From NCBI GenBank assembly GCA_002440235.1, contig DJRZ01000048.1, positions 1 through 17,717 on the forward strand: DNA of 17,717 nt, given 5' to 3'. This document shows, piece after piece, positions 1 through 7,463 of the stretch (its first letter is position 1; the number at the start of each line of letters is the position of its first letter). A program made the position numbers and the translations under genes. Source of the DNA: Alphaproteobacteria bacterium UBA6347. GTDB taxonomy: Bacteria; Pseudomonadota; Alphaproteobacteria; CAAGCB01; CAG-977. Under the pieces are notes generated by a model. The model saw only the letters and a program-made list of their open reading frames with translations. It searched no databases and was not told the DNA's origin.

Positions 1-37
1 CGTCCATCATCTTCATTTTTTGGTTTTTATCCGCCAT
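1..37 (-). CDS. Start of an unidentified leftward gene, cut by the window edge
   Basis: Only the first twelve codons are visible, reading MADKNQKMKMMD and then running off the left edge. The ATG at 37-35 is preceded on the minus strand by TTGGAG about nine bases upstream, a good Shine-Dalgarno. A promoter-like pair lies further upstream at 174-146. The start is rich in lysine and methionine and shows no signal peptide. Nothing in so short a piece identifies the product, and a chance start codon is possible. Confidence 0.45.
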   Translation of the reverse strand, partial: MADKNQKMKMMD

Positions 38-352
38 GGATTTTTTCTCCAAGAAGTATAACGATAAAGACTGAAACAGAGGAAAAACGCCACGGCGTCC
101 TTTGAACCGCCGCGCGAAAATCAAGCCCCTCTGTTTGCGGGAACGACTGTAACGCACCGCGGGCGTTTCATCAACCTTTTTTTATGTTTTTTTTGCCCCG
201 TCCGCGCCGGACGGATACGGGAAAAAGTTGACACTTCGCCCCCGCGCGCCCAAAAGAAAAAAACGCCCTCCCCGTCATCGTGCGCAGTTTTCACGTTTCA
301 TCATTCGTTCGGCAATAAACGAAACACCGTCGAGCAGAGAAGAGGTAAAGTG
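38..352. other. Intergenic region between the left-edge gene and the glycosyltransferase gene
   Basis: No convincing open frame lies in these 315 bases. The stretch holds the leftward promoter candidate at 146-174 and a 7-bp dyad CCGTCCG/CGGACGG with a 3-base loop at 198-214. The dyad is flanked on its left by a T-run on the plus strand, which is the wrong side for a terminator of either neighbour. The glycosyltransferase gene therefore has no clear terminator here. Several A/T runs alternate with GC-rich blocks. Confidence 0.5.
146..174 (-). promoter_or_regulatory. Candidate sigma70-type promoter for the left-edge gene
   Basis: On the minus strand TTGATG (174-169) and TACAGT (151-146) are separated by 17 bases, each matching the housekeeping consensus at four of six positions. 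A transcript would start roughly 100 bases before the ATG at 37. This is consensus matching by eye only. Confidence 0.3.
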
Positions 353-1651
353 TTATTTTTCGCGTTTTTTCAACCGTTCGACAAACGCTTGATTTTCTGC
401 CGTCGAAACAAAAGACGCGCCTTTGTATAAGAATTTAAAACGGTTTCTGACCGTCCCGCGCGTCAGATGGAACAACGCCCTGAAAATCAACCGTTTAAAA
501 GCCGAATTCCGCTTAAAACAGTCAGACAAACGGGACACAACCGCGTATTCGTCCGCGTCACCCCCGATCTGATCACGCAAATGTGCGTACGCCGCCTTGT
601 TTTTATCCCAATAGACGTTTCCCCACGCCTTTAAAAAATCCGCAAAAGGCTCGGCTTCGTCCGCGGCGGGCGGTATCATATTCAAATTCGAAAAAGCCCG
701 TTTGACAAATTCATTGACATGCCAGAAAAAAGGTCCGTCTATGAAACTGACCGCAACCGGCGCATAAAACGCGTCGATATAACAACAGTCAATGTTTTTC
801 AGTTCGTTCAAACACGCCTGCACGGGCAAAGCGTCCGGCGTTCTGTTCAGAACGATCAGACGGGCGAAAGAAGGTGCAAATAAGATATTATGAGCCAAAG
901 TCCCCGCCGGAGAGGCGATTTCAGACGCACCTTTTAAAACGGCGACCTGTTCTTTCAGCGTCATTCTTTCGGGATAGACAACATGATATCCGTTCGCCAG
1001 AAACGCCCGTTCCAGCTTTTTTTCGCCGAAGCATTGAAAATCCAGTCCCGTCCATTTGCTTTTGCTCAAATACACTTTGTCGTAACCGGCGGCCTTCACC
1101 CGTTCAACAATCCGGTCGAAAGGCATTAAAAACAGCGGCGATATGGCGTCCTGCCGGCAAAAGACAAACGACGGTTCGGGAACAAGCACCTTTGCAAAAC
1201 GCGTTGGGCGATCAATAAAAACAATTCTGTTCGATATGCCCAGTAATTCGAAAAAGTCCGTAAAGACTTTGGGCGGTTTGCGGGAAACAGCGAAAACAAC
1301 CGACGTTTTGTCGTGTTCGTTTTGCAAAACATACCATAGCCGGCAGGTGCTTTCGACCAGAAAATGCCCCCAATGTTCGAACAAATATCCGCCATAAATG
1401 ACGGTTTCGTCCCTATATGCCGGATTGTCGGGGACGACAAATTCGTCCCCCGGGTAATCTCTTTTGGAAAAATCGACGGGAATATTGCGGTCGTCTAAAA
1501 CGCCAATTCCTTTAAATCCGCCCTTTTGGCGCAACAGAACACACCCCTCCGGAACCTCTGCGATTCCCAAAGGTTTGTCTTTCACATATTTTTTTTCGCA
1601 AACCGTTCGAAACGCGCTCAAAACGCTTTCGGCGACATAAAACCCAGCCAC
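353..1651 (-). CDS. Glycosyltransferase family 61-like protein (DUF563 type)
   Basis: The 432-residue product resembles GT61 glycosyltransferases, which add xylose, arabinose or related sugars to glycans; in bacteria they often act on capsule, exopolysaccharide or LPS. Two blocks support this. Residues about 87-106 contain GGYLFEHWGHFLVESTCRLW, fitting the family's 'N-terminal H-x-H-F-x-x-E' region. Residues 192-258 carry KVYLSKSK, then GYHVVYPE, then IASPAGTLAHNILF, which matches the usual Y-x-S-R ... E-x-x-x-P ... G-x-x-x-x-N-x-x-F pattern. The C-terminal 150 residues are unassigned. There is no signal peptide or membrane segment, so it is probably cytoplasmic. The start is GTG, supported by GGAGGG six bases upstream. 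It diverges from rnhB and stands alone, without other glycan genes nearby. Its sequence looks more AT-rich than its neighbours, which may indicate transfer. Donor and acceptor cannot be inferred. Confidence 0.75.
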   Translation of the reverse strand: MAGFYVAESVLSAFRTVCEKKYVKDKPLGIAEVPEGCVLLRQKGGFKGIGVLDDRNIPVDFSKRDYPGDEFVVPDNPAYRDETVIYGGYLFEHWGHFLVESTCRLWYVLQNEHDKTSVVFAVSRKPPKVFTDFFELLGISNRIVFIDRPTRFAKVLVPEPSFVFCRQDAISPLFLMPFDRIVERVKAAGYDKVYLSKSKWTGLDFQCFGEKKLERAFLANGYHVVYPERMTLKEQVAVLKGASEIASPAGTLAHNILFAPSFARLIVLNRTPDALPVQACLNELKNIDCCYIDAFYAPVAVSFIDGPFFWHVNEFVKRAFSNLNMIPPAADEAEPFADFLKAWGNVYWDKNKAAYAHLRDQIGGDADEYAVVSRLSDCFKRNSAFKRLIFRALFHLTRGTVRNRFKFLYKGASFVSTAENQAFVERLKKREK

Positions 1652-1676
1652 AGCTTCCCTCCGACCGGAGAAAAGA

Positions 1677-1691
1677 TTAATGAAATTTTAC
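1677..1691 (+). promoter_or_regulatory. CtrA-box-like motif upstream of rnhB
   Basis: TTAA, seven bases, then TTAC occurs at 1677-1691. The CtrA response-regulator consensus in alphaproteobacteria is TTAA-N7-TTAA, so seven of the eight core positions match. It lies between the divergent glycosyltransferase and rnhB genes. In AT-rich intergenic DNA such a match can easily arise by chance. Confidence 0.25.
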
Positions 1692-1710
1692 AAACTTGCA
1701 AGCAAAAAAG

Positions 1711-1739
1711 TTGACCAAACCGTTAAAGCGTACTAAAAA
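1711..1739 (+). promoter_or_regulatory. Candidate rnhB promoter
   Basis: TTGACC (1711-1716, five of six matches to the -35 consensus) is followed after 17 bases by TAAAAA (1734-1739, four of six). Transcription would start around 1746, just before the ATG at 1765. This argues against the upstream TTG at 1696 being the start codon. Confidence 0.4.
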
Positions 1740-1764
1740 GATCGCAAACAATAAAGAGCAAAAG

Positions 1765-2403
1765 ATGCCCGATTTCACCTATGAAAAATCATTTTCCGGC
1801 GCAACGCTGACCGCCGGAATTGACGAAGCCGGCCGCGGCCCGTGGGCGGGCCCCGTCGTCGCGGGTGCGGTGATTTTCCCGAACTTTGAAATTCCGGATT
1901 CTCTGGCGCGAGGGCTGGACGATTCAAAAAAGCTGACCGCCGCCAAACGCGAAGCCTTGTTCGACGAACTGCGCCGTTCGAACGCGCTGATCGGCTGCGG
2001 CATGGCGAGCGTGGAGGAAATCGACGCCTTGAACATATTGCAGGCGACTTTTCTGGCGATGCGGCGCGCCGTCGAATCCCTGTCCGCCGTTCCCGATTTC
2101 GCGATCGTCGACGGCAACAAAATTCCGCCGAGCCTGCCCTGCCCCGCCCGTTTTCTGATCAAAGGCGACGCGCTCAGCCTTTCCGTCGCCGCCGCGTCGA
2201 TCGTCGCGAAAGTCACCCGCGATCGGCTGATGCGCGATTTGGCGAAGGAATTTCCGTACTACGGCTGGGAAAAGAACGCGGGCTACGGCACCAAGGCGCA
2301 TCAGGACGGGTTAAAAACACACGGCGTTTGCGTCCACCACCGCAAATCCTACGCCCCCGTTCAAAGAATACTGGCGTCCGGTCAAAAGGTTAACCAAGTG
2401 TAA
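1765..2403 (+). CDS. rnhB: Ribonuclease HII
   Basis: The product is RNase HII, which cuts the RNA strand of RNA-DNA hybrids and starts removal of single ribonucleotides misincorporated in DNA, using divalent metal. From the ATG at 1765 the protein has 212 residues, normal for the family. The start GIDEAGRGPWAGPVVAGAV (residues 18-36) carries the catalytic Asp20-Glu21 and the GRG substrate-binding motif. VDG (Asp116) and KGD (Asp135) supply the other two acidic residues. SVAAASIVAKVTRD and YGWEKNAGYGTKAH are also family blocks. An in-frame TTG at 1696 would add 23 lysine-rich residues but lies upstream of the best promoter and is not favoured. The Shine-Dalgarno AAGAG is weak. From memory, an rnhB-ccrM neighbourhood is common in alphaproteobacteria, which fits the ccrM gene just downstream. 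Confidence 0.95.
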   Translation: MPDFTYEKSFSGATLTAGIDEAGRGPWAGPVVAGAVIFPNFEIPDSLARGLDDSKKLTAAKREALFDELRRSNALIGCGMASVEEIDALNILQATFLAMRRAVESLSAVPDFAIVDGNKIPPSLPCPARFLIKGDALSLSVAAASIVAKVTRDRLMRDLAKEFPYYGWEKNAGYGTKAHQDGLKTHGVCVHHRKSYAPVQRILASGQKVNQV

Positions 2404-2447
2404 ATATTTGAAAATATTTTAAAAATTTAACGAAAAATGTTCCGCCG

Positions 2448-2463
2448 TTAATAAATTGCTTAC
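2448..2463 (+). promoter_or_regulatory. Weak CtrA-box-like motif upstream of ccrM
   Basis: TTAATAAATTGCTTAC lies about 65 bases before the ccrM start. It has a perfect TTAA half-site, with the second half (CTTAC) only partly matching TTAAC at the expected spacing. In Caulobacter, CtrA activates ccrM late in the cell cycle, so a site here would make sense. No GANTC, the CcrM target site, is present in the 122-base rnhB-ccrM gap. Confidence 0.22.
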
Positions 2464-2513
2464 CTCTGCGCCCTATTCTGGCAACAGAAACAAATTGACC
2501 GATCACGGTTTGA

Positions 2514-3617
<1,104 letters not shown>

Positions 3618-3633
3618 TTTCAAAAAAGCACCG

Positions 3634-3672
3634 AAAAGCCCCGCGATTTTTCATTTCGCGGGACTTTTTTTG
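3634..3672 (+). terminator. Intrinsic terminator after ccrM
   Basis: The stem CCCGCGA (3640-3646) pairs with TCGCGGG (3656-3662), extended outward by an A/T-rich part with one mismatch, and is followed by a run of T ending at 3671. It starts about 20 bases after the ccrM stop. The T-run merges directly into the next gene's promoter region. Confidence 0.85.
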
Positions 3673-3701
3673 TTTCATTTTATCGAAAAACAGGCTATAA
3701 T
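3673..3701 (+). promoter_or_regulatory. Promoter of the first zincin gene
   Basis: A perfect TATAAT -10 element lies at 3696-3701. The -35 region (TTTCAT at 3673-3678, 17-base spacing) is poor. The stretch from the terminator T-run through TCGAAAA to the -10 box is closely matched upstream of the next gene (4851-4882), with a one-base spacing difference. Confidence 0.5.
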
Positions 3702-3729
3702 TTTGTCAATTTTATGAAAGGGCTTTTTC

Positions 3730-4800
3730 ATGTCTGTTTTATCCGACGCCTTTAACCGTTCCGACGTTCAGCGTTCCCTGCTGTCCCGCGTTTTCTCGTC
3801 GCCGCTGGTGCGCGGCTTTTACAAAGACGAAGCCCCCGAAATCGATTTCAATCCCGTCGGTTCTAAAACGGAAAAAAAGCGGCTGGCGCATCTGATCAAC
3901 GCGATCGCCCGCAACTCCCCCACCGGCGGGAAAGTTTTGGAAGCCGCCGCAAAAGCGGGATACTCCGTCGCGTTTGAAACTTTGACGGACAGTTGCGGCA
4001 GTTGCGACAAACAAACGAAAACCATTCTTTTGAACCCGATGATGAGCGACGCGAAGCTGACGACGACGCTGGCGCACGAATCCCGCCACGCCCAGCAGGA
4101 CGCGCGCGGCGTCAATGCGCATTTCTGCGCCTACGACGTCGCGACGGAACTGCGTTTGCGCCGCGCCAAAGAAGCCGACGCGCAGGCGGTCGCCCTGCAA
4201 ACCGCGCTGGAAATCCGCGCGGCGACGAAAGACGGATCGGCGTTCAGGGAATTTAAATCGGCTTATCCCGAAATCGTCGCGGACGTTCCGCTGTTTTCGC
4301 ATGAAAAACCGTTAAGGGAGGTCGTCGCCGACCGCAATAAAAACATGGCGATTGCGTTTTGCGGCTGGTTTGATCAGAACGACATCGTTTCCGCGTACGA
4401 AAACGGATATTTGCGCGCGCATCTGAAATCCATCGAGGGCAAGGACGAAATCGAGCAAATGCACATCTTCGCCGAACGCCCGTTCCGCGGTCACCTGTCC
4501 CCCGTCGAAATCGTCAAACAGGTTTGCGAAACCGAAAACGGCGAATGTTACGTCGCCAACAACCTGCATGTTTTGAATCAGCCGAAAATGTGCGGCATCA
4601 TGCCGGAAACGCGCGCGGCGGCGGACGCGTTTTTCAACCGCCGTCTGCAACTGACCGATCGGGCGAAAGACATCAGCTACCGCGAACTGCCGGAACGCAA
4701 TCCGCGTTCTTTCGCGCCGAAATACGCGTATTTCGACATGCCTTACGACGTCAAAAAGACGGCGGCGGTTAACGCCGTTTTGAACAACCGGTCGCGCTGA
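3730..4800 (+). CDS. Putative zincin-type metallopeptidase, one module
   Basis: The 356-residue protein is built on a zincin-like core. TTTLAHESRHAQQ (residues 111-123) contains HESRH at 116-120, a standard HExxH zinc and catalytic motif. Glu148 in RAKEADAQA, 28 residues later, is a plausible third zinc ligand, as in gluzincins. Other blocks shared with the next gene are a region ending SPTGGKVLEAAAKAGYS (residues 63-79), GSC followed by ILLNP (90-103), LEIRAATKD (160-168), a WFDQNDIVSAYENGYL block, and a C-terminal NGECYV ... MPETRAAADAFF ... YRELP block. No signal peptide or membrane segment is visible, so it is cytoplasmic or exported by an unknown route. It may belong to the Pfam putative metallopeptidase family DUF6782 (from memory, unverified). 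Substrate and role are unknown. AAAGGG seven bases before the ATG supports the start. It is a monocistronic unit with its own promoter and terminator. Confidence 0.8.
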   Translation: MSVLSDAFNRSDVQRSLLSRVFSSPLVRGFYKDEAPEIDFNPVGSKTEKKRLAHLINAIARNSPTGGKVLEAAAKAGYSVAFETLTDSCGSCDKQTKTILLNPMMSDAKLTTTLAHESRHAQQDARGVNAHFCAYDVATELRLRRAKEADAQAVALQTALEIRAATKDGSAFREFKSAYPEIVADVPLFSHEKPLREVVADRNKNMAIAFCGWFDQNDIVSAYENGYLRAHLKSIEGKDEIEQMHIFAERPFRGHLSPVEIVKQVCETENGECYVANNLHVLNQPKMCGIMPETRAAADAFFNRRLQLTDRAKDISYRELPERNPRSFAPKYAYFDMPYDVKKTAAVNAVLNNRSR

Positions 4801-4815
4801 TTGTTTCAAAGTTTG

Positions 4816-4855
4816 AAAGCCCTTTGAAATATGCGTTTCAAAGGGCTTTTTTTGT
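4816..4855 (+). terminator. Intrinsic terminator between the zincin genes
   Basis: A perfect 14-bp stem (4816-4829 with 4836-4849) encloses the 6-base loop TATGCG and ends in seven T. This is the strongest hairpin terminator in the window. It starts 15 bases after the stop of the first zincin gene. Confidence 0.92.
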
Positions 4856-4882
4856 TTTATTTTTTCGAAAACGTGATATAGT
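4852..4882 (+). promoter_or_regulatory. Promoter of the second zincin gene
   Basis: TATAGT at 4877-4882 is the likely -10 box, and the only -35-like sequence is TTGTTT at 4852-4857 with a long 19-base gap. It aligns with the promoter before 3730 as T-run, TTTGTTT, ATTTT, TCGAAAA, then the -10 box. The whole transcription unit therefore appears duplicated. AAGGGG before the ATG at 4910 supplies the Shine-Dalgarno. Confidence 0.4.
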
Positions 4883-4909
4883 TCCGTCCAAATATCAAGG
4901 GGTGTCGCC

Positions 4910-7033
4910 ATGTCCGTTTTATCCCGCGCTTTTGAAAAAAAAGAAAAATCCGAACAGAACAACGGTTCTTTTCTGGGAACATTGCTTTCCATGCCTGTTT
5001 TGCGTCCGGTTTATTCCGACGACGCGCCCGCCGTCGCGATCGATTTGCGGGGTTCCGGCGTTGAAAAGCGGCGGCTGGCGCATCTTGTCAACACGCTGGC
5101 GCAATCCCCGACGGGCAAGGCTTTGCTGAAAAACGCCGCGAAAGAGGGATACTCCGTCGGCTTTGAAATGCTGTCGGGAGCGTTCGGCAGCTGCACCTGC
5201 GATGAAAGCACGAAGCGCATCGCGTTAAATCCCCTGTACGGCGACGGCAAACTGACGGCGACGCTGGCGCACGAAGCCCGTCACGCCCAGCAGTACGCGA
5301 ACGGTCTGCCCTATGAATTTTTGCAATACGACATCGCGACCGAACTGAAAATGTGGCGCGCCGCCGAAGCCGACGCCGAGGCGACAGCCGCTTTGTGCGG
5401 GCTGGAAATCCGCGCCGCGACGGGAAAATCGACCGTTTTTGACAAATTCGCGGGATCTTCGATGAAAATCGCGCGGGCGGCTGAACGCGCCGCCGCCGGT
5501 TGCGACACTTTGGTTGATCTGAACGGACGGCAAAGCGAAATTTTGAAATCCGGTTTCAACGCGTGGTTCGGCAACGCCGCGATCGTCGACGCGTACGAGG
5601 AATCCTACCTGTACGATCATCTGGCGAAAAACAACGAAGCGCCCAAGGAAAAAAGGCTGGATTTTTACAAAACGCACCCGATGAACAAATCGCTGGACGG
5701 CGCGGAAATCGTCGAAATGTTCTGCAAAACGGCTGAAAACGGCTGTTATTTCGCCGACGAACCGGACGTTTTTGAAAAACATTCTCGGTTCGGCGCAATA
5801 TCCAACACTTCGCGCCGCACCGCCGACAGATTTTTTGAAATCCGTCAAAGCGATACGGGCGCCGCCCCCGACAACAGCTACGCCGGACTGGACTCAAACG
5901 GCACGCTGACGGGATACGATGACTACACCCCTTACACGCAAAGCGATCCGTTCGCCGTCGACACGATGAACTTCGCGGGTTCGTTGAACGCCGGCGTCAA
6001 AAGCGTCGCCGTCCCCGACGAAGCGTCGTTTTTGGGACACGTTTTTTCCTCGCCGTTCTTTCGCGGTTCATACAAAACCGAAAAGCCCGAAATCGACATC
6101 AGGCTGAAAGGGTCGAAAAACGAAAAGAAACGCTTGACCGTTTTGGTCAACGCGGTCGCCAAAAACTCCCCCACCGGCAGGAAATTGTTGCAGGACGCCG
6201 CCGACAACGGTTATTCGCTGGATTTTCTGGTTCAGCCGAACAGCTACGGTTCGTGCAACAGGGAAAAGAAACGCGTGCATCTGAATCCGACGTTCGACGA
6301 CGGCAAGCTGATCGCGACGCTGGCGCACGAAACCCGTCACGCCCAGCAGCACCGGCGCGGCGTTCCCGAATTTTACACCACCGACATGGCGACGGAAGTC
6401 AGATTGCGCCGCGCGACCGAAGCCGACGCGCAGGCGGCGTCCGCTCAGGTCGCTTTGGAAATCCGCGCGGCGACGAAAGACGACAGCGTTTGGCGCGCCT
6501 TTGCCCAAACCGCGCCCGTCATCGCGGCGGCGGTGATGAAACCGTCGATCGAAAAATCGCTGGGAATGGTCGTTGAAGATCAGGCGTCCACCATGCGCGA
6601 CGCGTTCAAAGGCTGGTTCGACCAGTCCGCGATCGTGTCCGCCTATGAAGAACGCTATTTGCGCGGTCCGATGACGTCGATCGGCTTTCTGCCCGTCTGG
6701 GCGCGGCTGAACACGTTTAAGGACATGCCCTTTTCCGATCACATGACGTCGCAACAAATCGTCGAAACGGTTTGCGCGACCAACAACGGCGGTTGCTATT
6801 TCAAAAACGATCCGAACGTTTTGAACACGTCGCGCATGTGTTCGATTCAGCCTGAAACTTACAGAACAGCCGAACATTTTTTCAAAATGCGGCGGGATTT
6901 GACGGGACGCGCGGAAGACAGGTCTTTCCGCGGCTTGCCGACGCGCGGCGACAACGGCGGCGGCGTCCGTTCCGCCCGAACAGACGCGGGGAAAAGCGTG
7001 TTGCAGGCTTGGTTAAGCAACCGTCAACGTTGA
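4910..7033 (+). CDS. Putative zincin-type metallopeptidase with two tandem modules
   Basis: The 707-residue protein contains two diverged copies of the module found in the preceding gene. Module 1 (about residues 25-330) has HEARH at 121-125 and Glu153 in AAEADAEA. Module 2 (about 375-700) has HETRH at 473-477 and Glu504 in ATEADAQA. Both keep GSC followed by a hydrophobic strand and NP, then KLxATLAHExRHAQQ, LEIRAAT, AYEExYL, NGGCYF or NGCYF, and the C-terminal FFxxR block. The zinc ligands are intact in both, so both could be active. A linker of roughly 45 residues rich in D, T, S, Y and N joins them. Module 2 resembles the single-module protein more than module 1 does (FSSPxxRGxYKxExPEID and GSKxEKKRL are shared). 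No signal peptide or membrane helix is seen. An ankyrin-like gene follows 15 bases downstream and is probably co-transcribed. Function is unknown; a protease effector, a peptidase for host or phage proteins, or an inactive fold are all possible. Confidence 0.8.
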   Translation: MSVLSRAFEKKEKSEQNNGSFLGTLLSMPVLRPVYSDDAPAVAIDLRGSGVEKRRLAHLVNTLAQSPTGKALLKNAAKEGYSVGFEMLSGAFGSCTCDESTKRIALNPLYGDGKLTATLAHEARHAQQYANGLPYEFLQYDIATELKMWRAAEADAEATAALCGLEIRAATGKSTVFDKFAGSSMKIARAAERAAAGCDTLVDLNGRQSEILKSGFNAWFGNAAIVDAYEESYLYDHLAKNNEAPKEKRLDFYKTHPMNKSLDGAEIVEMFCKTAENGCYFADEPDVFEKHSRFGAISNTSRRTADRFFEIRQSDTGAAPDNSYAGLDSNGTLTGYDDYTPYTQSDPFAVDTMNFAGSLNAGVKSVAVPDEASFLGHVFSSPFFRGSYKTEKPEIDIRLKGSKNEKKRLTVLVNAVAKNSPTGRKLLQDAADNGYSLDFLVQPNSYGSCNREKKRVHLNPTFDDGKLIATLAHETRHAQQHRRGVPEFYTTDMATEVRLRRATEADAQAASAQVALEIRAATKDDSVWRAFAQTAPVIAAAVMKPSIEKSLGMVVEDQASTMRDAFKGWFDQSAIVSAYEERYLRGPMTSIGFLPVWARLNTFKDMPFSDHMTSQQIVETVCATNNGGCYFKNDPNVLNTSRMCSIQPETYRTAEHFFKMRRDLTGRAEDRSFRGLPTRGDNGGGVRSARTDAGKSVLQAWLSNRQR

Positions 7034-7048
7034 CGCGAAGGAAACGAT

Positions 7049-7459
7049 ATGTCTTTTAAAAAACAATTCAAAGAACTGCTGGCGAACAAATCCCTGTCCG
7101 AAAACGAAATGCGCGCGACGATCGACGCGTTGCTGAGCGACGGCATCGATCCCGCCGTTTTGCTGTACATGGCTGTGGAGGACGACCACCTGCCCGCTGT
7201 CAAATATTTGCGCGAATTGGGCGCCGATCCCGCGCTGATCGTCACGGACGGCAAAAATCCCGTTTCGCTGGCGATCGATCTGGACAAATGGGAAATCGTC
7301 GAATATTTCCTGAGCAAGGACTTCAACCGTTCCATGATTTTCGCGGGCGTCGAATCCCTCAGCCCGCTGATGATCGACTATCTGGAAAGCAAATACGTCA
7401 AAGTCCCGCACGAATTGAAAAACGGCGAAGATCTGGACTGGGTCAACCAAATCAACTGA
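7049..7459 (+). CDS. Small ankyrin-repeat-like protein
   Basis: The 136-residue protein appears to contain one or two ankyrin-like helix pairs. Residues 37-59 (VLLYMAVEDDHLPAVKYLRE, then LGAD) and 71-90 (PVSLAIDLDKWEIVEYFLSK) follow the A-x-x-x-x-x-x-x-V-x-x-L-L-x-x-G-A-D pattern. The flanks (helical N-terminus, and a C-terminus ending NGEDLDWVNQIN) are unassigned. Ankyrin repeats mediate protein-protein contacts, so it may bind a partner. The 15-base gap from the two-module zincin gene and a Shine-Dalgarno AAGGA before the ATG suggest co-transcription. It could be a regulator, chaperone or immunity partner of the zincin protein, but only the position supports this. There is no signal peptide. 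The gene converges on sufT with a gap of four bases and no visible terminator. Confidence 0.75.
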   Translation: MSFKKQFKELLANKSLSENEMRATIDALLSDGIDPAVLLYMAVEDDHLPAVKYLRELGADPALIVTDGKNPVSLAIDLDKWEIVEYFLSKDFNRSMIFAGVESLSPLMIDYLESKYVKVPHELKNGEDLDWVNQIN

Positions 7460-7463
7460 ATTT

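Larger units (their letters stand above)
3787..7010 (+). repeat. Three diverged copies of one coding module (about 320 residues each)
   Basis: Copies lie at about 3787-4790, 4982-5899 and 6032-7010. The best conserved stretch in each covers the HExRHAQQ motif and the following EADA block, at about 4060-4180, 5255-5375 and 6310-6430. The two genes also share the start MSVLS-x-AF and their promoter layout. This points to duplication of a whole transcription unit plus an internal duplication or fusion. The boundaries are approximate, set by eye from the translations. Confidence 0.8.

Noticed and set aside
198..214. GC-rich hairpin as terminator for the glycosyltransferase gene
   Set aside because: On the minus strand the stem is followed by a run of A, not T, so it lacks the U-tract of an intrinsic terminator.
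1696..1764. In-frame TTG upstream start for rnhB, adding 23 residues
   Set aside because: The extension is lysine-rich and not family-like, and it spans the best promoter (TTGACC-N17-TAAAAA). The ATG at 1765 gives a normal RNase HII length.
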